Shown in pieces: positions 57,420-64,000 of a stretch of 64,000 nucleotides of DNA. The translations under genes and the position numbers were made by a program. Source of the stretch: Parcubacteria bacterium C7867-001 (GTDB lineage Bacteria; Patescibacteria; Paceibacteria; UBA9973; UBA2103). Position 1 is the stretch's first letter; each line of letters starts with the position of its first letter. The stretch is from contig LFCK01000001.1 of assembly GCA_001189095.1 (NCBI GenBank), positions 62,001 through 126,000 of the forward strand, read 5' to 3'. Under the pieces are notes generated by a model. That model was not told the origin of the DNA. It did no database searches and saw only the letters and a list, made by a program, of their open reading frames with translations.

Positions 57420-60383
57420 ATGAAGCAAGTCAAGAAGCGCAATGGTTCCGTCGTCGATTTCGAAGTAGTGAAGATTACCGATGCAATGCGTAAGGCGTTC
57501 AACGCCATGAGTACGCCAGTGTCCGAAGAACGTTTGTCGGACATGACACGCAATATTTTGATACATATCGAGGAACGGTTCGTTGACACCGTTCCTTCGG
57601 TGGAGCACGTGCAGGACATCGTGGAGTTGACCATCATGCAGGAAGGCTTCCACGCAGTCGCGAAGCACTACATCGTTTATCGCTACGAGCACGCGAAGAT
57701 CCGCGAAGCGAAAAAGGAGGAAGAAGTCGCAAAAATCGAGGAAGAAGGCCTCATGATCACCACGCGTGGGGGGAACAAGGTGCGCTTTGACGAGAGTCGC
57801 GTGAAAGAGACTCTGCTCCGCTTCTTGAAGGGCTATGAGGATGTGATCGACGTGAATCTGGTCATGAATCAGCTCCGTTACGAGCTCTACGAAGGCATCA
57901 CGACGGACGAAATCCATCGCGGTCTCACGATGGTGGTGCGCTCGATGATCGAGCGCGATCCGGCATACTCGAAAGTTGCTGCTCGTCTCTTGCTTCACAA
58001 GATGTATGGCGATGTGTTTGGCTCCTTTGACTCAGCGAACATTAAGCAGGAGCATGTCGGTGTCTTCGAGCGCAACATCAAGGATATGGTGGCGCGCGAG
58101 CTCCTCGACACGCGCATGCTCGAGTTCAATCTCGCCAAGCTTGCAAGCATGATGGAGCCAGATCGTGACCACCACTTCGAGTACATGGGCCTTGAAATCA
58201 TGAGTACTCGCTACTGCCTCGAGGACCCAGAGACCAAGAAGGTGCTTGAGACTCCGCAGATGCTCTGGATGCGCATCGCCATGGGTACGGCGCTTAACGA
58301 GAAGCCGGAAGATCGCGAACGCGTTGCACTCGACTTCTATGATGTGCTCAGCAATTTCTATTACACGCCGGGCGGACGCACGCTCTTCCAAGCGGGCGCA
58401 AAGAAAGCGCAGCTTTCTAACTGCTTCCTCAACACGGTGCCGGACTCGCTTGATTCGATCTTCAAGGCAATTTCCGACAACGCGCAATACCTCAAGTGGT
58501 CAGGCGGTACCGGAACGGACTGGACTCCACTACGCGCTACAGGTGCCTTCATCAAGGGCACTGGTGTGCCGAGCCAGGGCATCGTGCCGTTCCTCAAGAT
58601 TGCGAACGATGTGAACCTCGCCATAAACCGCTCAGGTAAGCGCCGTGGCGCCGGCTGCGTGTACCTTGAGACGTGGCACATGGACATCGAGGACTTCCTC
58701 GAACTCCGTAAGAACACGGGCGACGAGCGCCGTCGCACGCACGACATCAATACCGCGAACTGGATTCCGGACCTCTTCATGAAGCGCGTTCGCGACAATA
58801 AGGAGTGGACGCTCTTCTCGCCAGACGAAGTGCCCGATCTCCATGAAATTTATGGTCGCGCATTCGAAGAGAAATACGTGCAGTACGAAAAAATGGCAGA
58901 AGAGGGCAAGATTAAGCTCTACAAGAAAATTCCAGCAATTGACCTCTGGAAGAAAATGCTCGCGATGCTTTTCGAAACCGGTCACCCGTGGATCACGTGG
59001 AAGGATCCTTCGAACGTTCGTTCGCCGCAGGATCACGCAGGCGTCGTGCACAACTCAAACCTCTGCACAGAAATCACCCTCAACACGAACGCAGAAGAGA
59101 CTGCCGTCTGCACCATCGGTTCGCTTAACTTCGCGAAGTTCGTAGTGAATGGAAAGTTCGATGAGCAGCTCGTTGCCCGCGTGACCCGCTCAGCTATTCG
59201 CATGCTCGACAACATCATCGACCTCAACTACTACCCAACGGAAGATGCGCGTCGCGGCAACATGCGCCATCGCCCAGTCGGTCTCGGCGTACGCGGTTAT
59301 CATGATGCGCTCTACACCCTCGGCATCGACTTCGACTCGCAGGAGGCGGTCGCCTTCGCGAACGAAAGCATGGAAGTCATGGCGTACTACGCTATTCTCG
59401 CGTCGTCCGAGCTCGCAAAGGAGCGCGGTACGTATGAGACGTATAAGGGAAGTAAGTGGGACCGCGGCATCATGCCGCAGGACACCATTGCGCTTCTTGC
59501 TGCTGAGCGCGGCGAAGAAATCCGCGTACACCTTGGCGGCAAGCTCGACTGGGCTCCGGTAAGGAATCACGTGAAGGAATACGGCATGCGCAACTCCAAC
59601 ACGATGGCTATCGCGCCAACCGCCTCGACTGCAAACCTCGTGGGCTGCATCCCGTGCGTTGAGCCTATCTACAAGAACATCTACGTGAAATCGAACAAGG
59701 AAGGTGAGTTCATCGTCGTGAACAAATACCTCATCGAAGACCTCAAGAAGCTGGGTCTCTGGACGGAAGACATGCTCAACAAAATTAAGCATGCCGACGG
59801 TTCGGTGCAGAGCATTGCGGAGATTCCGGAACACATTCGCCGTAAGTACAAGGAAGTCTTCGAAATTGACTCGCGCTGGCTCATCGAAGCAGCTGCAGAA
59901 CGCGGCAAGTGGATCGACCAGTCACAGTCTTTGAACATCTTCTTCAACGGCACGAGCGGGAAGGAGCTCTCTGACATCTACTTCTTCGCATGGCAGAAGG
60001 GTCTCAAGACGACCTATTACCTACGTACGCTCGGAGCCTCGCAGGTGGAGAAGGCAACGGTTTCGACAGCGGAATACGGTTCGAGCCACACTCGCGGTCA
60101 GGAGAGCTCGGTCATCGCGATGGCAGCAATCGCTGAGATAAAGGAATCCATCGCCCAGCCAGACGCGGTAGCAATTCCAGCAATGGCCATGGCTACTTCT
60201 CCGGTCACCATGTCACCAAATCCGACTCCCGTAGTCTCAGCACCCGTTACGGCCTCGGCGTCGCCCATGATGATGGCTTCAGGTGCTCCGGTGCCGTCCA
60301 TGACGACCGCTGAGCTCGCTGCAAAGCTTGCACGCGTGGCGGCAGGAGAAGAGGCAGGTATCTGCGAAAGCTGCGAAGCCTAA
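57420..60383 (+). CDS. nrdA: Ribonucleoside-diphosphate reductase alpha subunit, class I, with two ATP-cones
   Basis: A 987-residue enzyme reducing ribonucleotides to deoxyribonucleotides. Residues 2-95 are an ATP-cone (KQVKKRNGSVVDFEVVKITDAMRKAF) and 110-205 a second ATP-cone-like repeat (MITTRGGNKVRFDESRVKETLLRFLKGY). The catalytic core has LSNCFLNTVPDSLDSI with the first active cysteine, SGGTGTDWTPLRATGAFIKG, the thiyl-radical site VHNSNLCTEITLNTN, and AIAPTASTANLVGCIPCVEP. An 80-residue Ala/Pro/Met-rich tail ends in CESCEA, the redox cysteine pair. Class I is concluded because nrdB with a radical tyrosine lies downstream. lexA is between nrdA and nrdB. Confidence 0.95.
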   Translation: MKQVKKRNGSVVDFEVVKITDAMRKAFNAMSTPVSEERLSDMTRNILIHIEERFVDTVPSVEHVQDIVELTIMQEGFHAVAKHYIVYRYEHAKIREAKKEEEVAKIEEEGLMITTRGGNKVRFDESRVKETLLRFLKGYEDVIDVNLVMNQLRYELYEGITTDEIHRGLTMVVRSMIERDPAYSKVAARLLLHKMYGDVFGSFDSANIKQEHVGVFERNIKDMVARELLDTRMLEFNLAKLASMMEPDRDHHFEYMGLEIMSTRYCLEDPETKKVLETPQMLWMRIAMGTALNEKPEDRERVALDFYDVLSNFYYTPGGRTLFQAGAKKAQLSNCFLNTVPDSLDSIFKAISDNAQYLKWSGGTGTDWTPLRATGAFIKGTGVPSQGIVPFLKIANDVNLAINRSGKRRGAGCVYLETWHMDIEDFLELRKNTGDERRRTHDINTANWIPDLFMKRVRDNKEWTLFSPDEVPDLHEIYGRAFEEKYVQYEKMAEEGKIKLYKKIPAIDLWKKMLAMLFETGHPWITWKDPSNVRSPQDHAGVVHNSNLCTEITLNTNAEETAVCTIGSLNFAKFVVNGKFDEQLVARVTRSAIRMLDNIIDLNYYPTEDARRGNMRHRPVGLGVRGYHDALYTLGIDFDSQEAVAFANESMEVMAYYAILASSELAKERGTYETYKGSKWDRGIMPQDTIALLAAERGEEIRVHLGGKLDWAPVRNHVKEYGMRNSNTMAIAPTASTANLVGCIPCVEPIYKNIYVKSNKEGEFIVVNKYLIEDLKKLGLWTEDMLNKIKHADGSVQSIAEIPEHIRRKYKEVFEIDSRWLIEAAAERGKWIDQSQSLNIFFNGTSGKELSDIYFFAWQKGLKTTYYLRTLGASQVEKATVSTAEYGSSHTRGQESSVIAMAAIAEIKESIAQPDAVAIPAMAMATSPVTMSPNPTPVVSAPVTASASPMMMASGAPVPSMTTAELAAKLARVAAGEEAGICESCEA

Positions 60384-60391
60384 TTCGCTAA

Positions 60392-60428
60392 AAAGTAAAA
60401 AGGCCTCACGCTTGTGAGGCCTTTTTAC
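60392..60428 (+). terminator. Terminator of nrdA
   Basis: Thirteen-base stem AAAAAGGCCTCAC/GTGAGGCCTTTTT with a GCTT loop. Confidence 0.88.
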
Positions 60429-60451
60429 TTCGCTTGAAGTTGTGTAGTAGG

Positions 60452-60508
60452 GGAAAGTTATACACAGGTTATGCACAATTGTGTGGTATATACACAACTT
60501 TGTATACT
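60452..60508 (+). promoter_or_regulatory. lexA promoter with DnaA-box-like repeats and palindromes
   Basis: TTATACACA (60458-60466) and TTATGCACA (60469-60477) both match the DnaA box TTATNCACA and start 11 bp apart, one helical turn. A third ATATACACA (60488-60496) is one base off. CACAATTGTG (60474-60483) is a perfect palindrome. The promoter is TTGTGT (about 60479), 18 bp, TATACT (60503-60508), which ends 6 nt before the lexA ATG. GGAAAGTTATACAC (60452-60465) recurs before nrdB with one change. These sites could be LexA, DnaA or NrdR targets. Confidence 0.6.
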
Positions 60509-60514
60509 TTTCAC

Positions 60515-61204
60515 ATGATAGGGAATCAACTTCTGACACCGGCACAGAGTGAGACTCTTTTATACATAAAGCAGTATGTGAAAAAGAATGCGCAGCCACC
60601 AACCATGACGGAGTTGCGTACGGGATTGAAACTTCGCTCGTTGCGCAGTGTGATGCAGCGCATCGAGGCTCTTGAAAGGAAAGCGTTTCTCAAGCGCAAC
60701 AAATTTCAGCACCGAAGCATCATGCTTCTTGAAAATGCGGACTACCTTTCTGACTCAGGATTCATCGAGGTACCCGTCATCGCGAGTGCTGGTTGCGACG
60801 CCATGGATGTGTATGCGCAGGACGAATTCGGTGAATTCATCACGATTGATAAGAAGCTCGTCGGCGACAAGAGCAATATTGCCGCGATTCGTGCGGTCGG
60901 TGACAGCATGGAGGACGCAGGTATCAGAAGCGGGGATTATGTAGTGGTCGAAGTAACCGAAAGCGTTACAGGTGGCGATCGGGTGGTCGCAATCGTCGGG
61001 AATATGGCCGTCATTAAGCGCTACAGCAATCAAGACGGAATCGTGGTGCTCCATCCAGAAAACAAGGATGCAGGCTATAACCCAATCGTCGTTCGACAGG
61101 AGGATTCAAGGATTTTTGGGAAGGTGCTTTCCATTATTCCCGGCCGCGAGTGGGTGGATGATATTAAAATCGAGTACTATGACGGCTTCGCACCCACACG
61201 CTAA
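60515..61204 (+). CDS. lexA: LexA-type SOS repressor
   Basis: 229 residues. The N-terminal winged helix (LLTPAQSETLLYIKQYVKKNAQPPTMTELRTGLKLRSLRSVMQRIEALERKAFLKR) binds DNA. The S24 peptidase domain has the self-cleavage site A92-G93 (IASAGCDAM), the catalytic serine S131 (VGDSMEDAGI) and lysine K168 (NMAVIKRY), so it should be cut when RecA is activated. ATG 60515 fits the family N-terminus and has TATACT 6 nt upstream; the open frame before it runs through the promoter. Repeats in the promoter suggest autoregulation. It lies between nrdA and nrdB, a sensible place for damage-linked nucleotide supply. Confidence 0.92.
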   Translation: MIGNQLLTPAQSETLLYIKQYVKKNAQPPTMTELRTGLKLRSLRSVMQRIEALERKAFLKRNKFQHRSIMLLENADYLSDSGFIEVPVIASAGCDAMDVYAQDEFGEFITIDKKLVGDKSNIAAIRAVGDSMEDAGIRSGDYVVVEVTESVTGGDRVVAIVGNMAVIKRYSNQDGIVVLHPENKDAGYNPIVVRQEDSRIFGKVLSIIPGREWVDDIKIEYYDGFAPTR

Positions 61205-61216
61205 CGTTCGTTAAGA

Positions 61217-61245
61217 AAAAGGCCGGCGCTTTGCGCCGGCCTTTT
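61217..61245. terminator. Bidirectional terminator of lexA and the 119-aa gene
   Basis: Stem AAAAGGCCGGCGC/GCGCCGGCCTTTT with a TTT loop, A-rich on one side and T-rich on the other. Confidence 0.88.
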
Positions 61246-61251
61246 GGGAAC

Positions 61252-61611
61252 CTAGTAGGTCCAATGCTTGCCGTAGTTTTTGTCGCGTTCCCGCAGTTCG
61301 TTCGTAAGCCCATTGAAGAGCTCGAATCTGCGTTGCGGGCCGGTGACGCGCGTGCCGGAAAGGCAGACGGCGCCGGAAACGCGATGCTTTTTCTTCGGCG
61401 CATCGGCGTCTTGGTCCTTGTCGCGAGAATGGTCGCCATAGAAGCTTTTGGGCTCCCCGACCGAACTTGTCTGTCCGAAGACTTCGCACGTTTGTCCATC
61501 GGGCGAAGCCCAAATGGGGAATTCGACGGTCTTTGCGGAGGCTTGTGCACTTGCGCACACAAGGCCAGCTGCGCATATCGCGAGCATTCCCGCGAGTCGT
61601 TTCAGATGCAT
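61252..61611 (-). CDS. Small secreted protein, 119 aa
   Basis: Not recognised. Signal peptide HLKRLAGMLAICAAGLVCASAQASA, cleaved near ASA-K, then a mature part with cysteines (GQTCEVFG and GAVCLSGTRVTG) and a charged centre (HSRDKDQDADAPKKKHR). CAGGAG lies about 8 nt before the ATG. Orphan unit with promoter TTGACT-N17-TATGGT (61669-61641) and terminator. Confidence 0.7.
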   Translation of the reverse strand: MHLKRLAGMLAICAAGLVCASAQASAKTVEFPIWASPDGQTCEVFGQTSSVGEPKSFYGDHSRDKDQDADAPKKKHRVSGAVCLSGTRVTGPQRRFELFNGLTNELRERDKNYGKHWTY

Positions 61612-61640
61612 GATTTACTCCTGTACTGAAGACTTTTTGC

Positions 61641-61669
61641 ACCATACTAGGAAAATAGGTCTCAGTCAA
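61641..61669 (-). promoter_or_regulatory. Promoter of the 119-aa secreted protein gene
   Basis: Minus strand: TTGACT (61669-61664), 17-bp spacer, TATGGT (61646-61641). Confidence 0.6.
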
Positions 61670-61731
61670 TTAGAGGCTCTCAGAGCGAGCAAATAAGCCA
61701 TCGTTTGGTGGGAAATGGATGATTATGACAC

Positions 61732-61799
61732 GGAAAGTTATGCACTTGCTTCATGGGGACGCAGCCGTGAAAATGTAAGTCCATTAGCACTAACAGGAG
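61732..61799 (+). promoter_or_regulatory. nrdB upstream region with lexA-like motif
   Basis: GGAAAGTTATGCAC (61732-61745) matches the motif before lexA with one base changed. TTGCTT (61746-61751), 17 bp, GAAAAT (61769-61774) is a candidate promoter, and AGGAG (61795-61799) is the Shine-Dalgarno for ATG 61805. Confidence 0.5.
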
Positions 61800-61804
61800 A
61801 GTAT

Positions 61805-62839
61805 ATGCCGATTACCAAAGGGGCCTCATTCGTGGATATCAATAAGCGTCGCATCATCAACGGCGCGGACGCAGACGTGATGCAGCTCTATCCGATGCGT
61901 CACAAATTTGCATGGGACGCGTATCTCGCAAGTAACGCGAACCACTGGCTTCCGACCGAAATCTCGATGCAGCGCGACATCGAGCAGTGGAAGAGTCCGA
62001 CGGCACTTACCGACGATGAGCACAAAGCGTTTGAGACCGTGCTCGGCTTCTTCACGACCGCAGACTCCATTGCGGCGAACAATGTGGTACTCGCGTTCTA
62101 TCGGCATATCACGAGTCCTGAAGTTCGCATGTATCTCCTTCGTCAGGGATACGAAGAGGCAATTCACACGCACGCCTACCAGTACATCGTCGAGTCGCTC
62201 GGCATGGACGAAAGCCGCATCTTCAACATGTATCGCGAAGTCGAGGCGATCTACAACAAGGACAGTATGATTCTTTCCTTGAACGAAGGCGTCTTCGACC
62301 CGAATTTCAAGACGGGCACCTTTGAGAACGATCAGAAGTTCCTCGAGAACATGATTGTCTTCTCGCTCATCATGGAAGGTATCTTCTTCTACTCCTCGTT
62401 CGCCGTCATGTTCGGCTTCCAGCGCCAGAACAAGCTCACGGGTTCGGCAGAGCAAATCCAGTACATCATGCGCGACGAGTCCATGCATCTCAACATGGGC
62501 ATCAACATGATCAACGCCATTAAGGAAGAGCAGCCAGAACTCTGGACGCCGGCCTTCCAGCAGCATGTGATTGATCTCGTGAAGCGTGCCGTGGTGCTTG
62601 AGTACACCTTTGCGCAGACGGTCTTCCCGAAGGGCATCTTCGGTATGAACGCCGACGGCTTCAAGCAGTACATCGAGTACATCGCGGACCGCCGCCTCGA
62701 ACGCGTCGGGCTTCCTCCGCAGTACAATGTCGAAAATCCGTTCACATGGATGAGTGAAGCAGTGGACCTCAATAAAGAAAAGAACTTCTTCGAGACCCGC
62801 GTTACGGAATACAAGACGGGCGGTACGCTTAATTGGTAG
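61805..62839 (+). CDS. nrdB: Ribonucleoside-diphosphate reductase beta subunit, class I
   Basis: A 344-residue di-metal subunit that makes and holds the tyrosyl radical for NrdA. Metal ligands are visible: GFFTTADSIAANN, then EEAIHTHAYQYIVESL with E, H and the radical tyrosine in the class Ia position, IMEGIFFYSSFAVMFGF, and IMRDESMHLNMGINMI with E and H. The radical transfer tail ends in EYKTGGTLNW. ATG 61805 is preferred because AGGAG lies 5 nt upstream and a lexA-like promoter motif lies before it; an upstream ATG (61715) would add 30 residues. It is co-regulated with nrdA probably through that motif. Confidence 0.94.
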   Translation: MPITKGASFVDINKRRIINGADADVMQLYPMRHKFAWDAYLASNANHWLPTEISMQRDIEQWKSPTALTDDEHKAFETVLGFFTTADSIAANNVVLAFYRHITSPEVRMYLLRQGYEEAIHTHAYQYIVESLGMDESRIFNMYREVEAIYNKDSMILSLNEGVFDPNFKTGTFENDQKFLENMIVFSLIMEGIFFYSSFAVMFGFQRQNKLTGSAEQIQYIMRDESMHLNMGINMINAIKEEQPELWTPAFQQHVIDLVKRAVVLEYTFAQTVFPKGIFGMNADGFKQYIEYIADRRLERVGLPPQYNVENPFTWMSEAVDLNKEKNFFETRVTEYKTGGTLNW

Positions 62840-62866
62840 CAATCCGTTAAAACGAGGATTGAAGAT

Positions 62867-62902
62867 TAGAAAAAAGGAAAGCGCCGACCAAAGGTTGGCG
62901 CA
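62867..62902. terminator. Hairpin between nrdB and the 69-aa gene
   Basis: Stem GCGCCGACC/GGTTGGCGC (one G-T pair) with an AAA loop. An A-run lies upstream (T-run on the minus strand) and ATTTTCTT downstream, so it can act both ways. Confidence 0.75.
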
Positions 62903-62907
62903 TTTTC

Positions 62908-63117
62908 TTAATCTTTGTTGCCATAGAACGCTTCGTCGGAACGTGCTGCAGCTTCATAGCGAGCCTTAGCGACGTCTGGATCGACAGGGAAGCAGTACTT
63001 TACGGCGCCCATGAATACGAGACCGAGAAGGCACCAAGGGTTGTGAAAGAGGTAGAGGGCGTAGCCGACAGTTCCCGCAACACCCAAGGCCACCGTAGTG
63101 GCAGGAAGGTACTTCAT
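62908..63117 (-). CDS. Small membrane protein, 69 aa
   Basis: Not recognised. Segments TTVALGVAGTVGYALYLFH and WCLLGLVFMGAVKYCF, followed by an Ala/Lys/Asp-rich soluble tail (DPDVAKARYEAAARSDEAFYGNKD). AAAGGAA lies 8-9 nt before ATG 63117; the longer in-frame ORF covers the promoter. Orphan unit. Confidence 0.66.
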   Translation of the reverse strand: MKYLPATTVALGVAGTVGYALYLFHNPWCLLGLVFMGAVKYCFPVDPDVAKARYEAAARSDEAFYGNKD

Positions 63118-63151
63118 GTGAGCGTTCCTTTCGTTGGATTCGCTCGCCTGC

Positions 63152-63180
63152 ACAGTAGCATGTGAATAGTAGTGTTTCAA
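63152..63180 (-). promoter_or_regulatory. Promoter of the 69-aa gene
   Basis: Minus strand: TTGAAA (63180-63175), 17-bp spacer, TACTGT (63157-63152). Confidence 0.55.
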
Positions 63181-63185
63181 TAAAA

Positions 63186-63217
63186 CAAAAAACCGGCTCC
63201 CCGAAGGGGAGCCGGTT
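63186..63217 (-). terminator. Terminator of the GcrA-like gene
   Basis: Minus-strand stem AACCGGCTCCCC/GGGGAGCCGGTT with a TTC loop, followed by TTTTTTGTTTTA. Confidence 0.88.
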
Positions 63218-63222
63218 TGGCG

Positions 63223-63918
63223 TTAGGCGTCCGCTTTCGCGAGTTCCGCCTCACTGTTTGCCGCTTCGCTTGTGCGGAGTGCGTGAAGAGCTTCTTCGAG
63301 CTTTGCTTTTCGCTCGCTCGAACCAAGCATGTCTTTTGCGTGTTTCGGGCAATACGCGAGCAGGGACTTTCCGAAGGACAGATGACTTGTTTGCGTTTTT
63401 TTCTCCTTGCCCACAAGTTCGTTAATCGAGTCTGCGTTACAGAAGAAGTCCTTTGCCGGATTCTTCGGGTTCGGATACATGAATGGACACTTACCATCGA
63501 TGTGATCGATACCTTCCTTCGAAGTGTCGTCACCCGGCGAAAGGACGATCGGCGCTGGTTCGGATCGAACCAGCGGTTTTTTTACCTCCGCGGGAGGTAC
63601 TTTTTTCGGGTTCGTGAAGTCGAACCGAGTTTGCGCCTTTGGCGGTGGCTTGTCTGGTTTCTTCGGCTTTTTCGGTTTACCGTAGCTCGGATTATTCTTC
63701 CGAATCTCGATATTGTTCTGAATGATTCGTTCCTGCGCCGGCGAGCACACCTTCTGAATGATTCCGCGGTTCCAGAGTCCGGAGACGGCCGAATTGGTCA
63801 TTGGTATGCCACGCCTGGTCATTTCCTTCCCGACCTTGCTGAAGGCCATGCTGGGAATCAGCAACAAGTCACGTATGTCTTCCAGATTTTTTTGAGAGTA
63901 TTCATTCGGGGCAGACAT
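63223..63918 (-). CDS. GcrA-like protein, 231 aa
   Basis: The N-terminus (KNLEDIRDLLLIPSMAFSKVGKEMTRRGIPMTNSAVSGLWNRGI) looks like the helix-turn-helix of GcrA, the cell-cycle regulator of alphaproteobacteria. A Lys/Pro-rich linker follows (KPKKPKKPDKPPPKAQTR), then a C-terminal motif KCPFMYPNPKNPAKDFFCNADSI and LLAYCPKHAKDM that matches the GcrA pattern C-x-x-x-P-x(n)-F-x-C-x(n)-Y-C-x-x-H. GcrA works with sigma-70 at methylated promoters. The match is by pattern only. ATG 63918 has AAAGGGA 6 nt upstream. Candidate promoter TAGACA-N17-TAGGAT lies at 63991-63963. Confidence 0.7.
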   Translation of the reverse strand: MSAPNEYSQKNLEDIRDLLLIPSMAFSKVGKEMTRRGIPMTNSAVSGLWNRGIIQKVCSPAQERIIQNNIEIRKNNPSYGKPKKPKKPDKPPPKAQTRFDFTNPKKVPPAEVKKPLVRSEPAPIVLSPGDDTSKEGIDHIDGKCPFMYPNPKNPAKDFFCNADSINELVGKEKKTQTSHLSFGKSLLAYCPKHAKDMLGSSERKAKLEEALHALRTSEAANSEAELAKADA

Positions 63919-64000
63919 TGCAATCCCTTTCAGAGAACACCGCACGAGGCGGTCCTGCGGCAATCCTAGCGCAGGCGATACGGGCTGTCTATAAACGGGC

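Noticed and set aside
61715..61804. Upstream ATG giving nrdB a 30-residue extension
   Set aside because: The better Shine-Dalgarno is before 61805 and the extension covers a motif shared with the lexA promoter.

Overview
The window reads as a chromosome segment of a small-genome bacterium of the Patescibacteria/CPR type, probably Parcubacteria-like. This is inference: there is no rRNA here, and it rests on compact core genes, a degenerate DnaG zinc finger, a lysine-rich sigma N-terminus, many short orphan genes and a Cas2-fold/PaaX-like regulator. No rRNA, tRNA, CRISPR array or insertion sequence was found.

Layout. 1-6.7 kb: SMC 3' end, a GFA-fold protein, RNase R, rpsP-khpA-trmD. 7-18.5 kb: rpoB-rpoC, a repeat lipoprotein, dnaG, rpoD. 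18.7-21.3 kb: an AT-rich island with a three-gene operon ending in a PIN-like nuclease. 21.3-31 kb: small enzymes (VOC, polysaccharide deacetylase, MAPEG-like, DUF1905, Bcp, GIY-YIG) mixed with orphan membrane and secreted proteins. 30.6-34.2 kb: a large secreted LCAT-like hydrolase and a PaaX/Cas2-like regulator, each preceded by an almost identical 40-bp perfect palindrome. 34-47 kb: PD-(D/E)XK nuclease, DsbA-like protein, HisS, PrmC, RRM protein, PurN-like protein, cytochrome bd (cydAB). 47.2-53.2 kb: a mannose-type operon (M6P-isomerase-like cupin, three GH130 modules in two proteins, and a phosphomannomutase-like HAD fused to an FAD oxidase). 53.7-63.9 kb: ABC-2 exporter, UppP, nrdA, lexA, nrdB and a GcrA-like protein.

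Two styles of gene can be separated by eye. Many core genes have a -10 box, usually TATACT and often with an upstream TG, that ends only 6-9 nt before the ATG with no Shine-Dalgarno sequence; their mRNAs should be leaderless. The short orphan genes are self-contained: TTGAC(A/T)-N17-TATAAT-like promoter, a leader of a few tens of bases, a strong Shine-Dalgarno, and a GC-rich hairpin terminator. In three places a unit of one style is transcribed divergently from the other with almost touching promoters.

The most interesting leads are the palindrome-flanked regulator and lipase, the mannose module with its HAD-FAD oxidase fusion, the AT-rich PIN operon, and the two transcription and translation signal styles.
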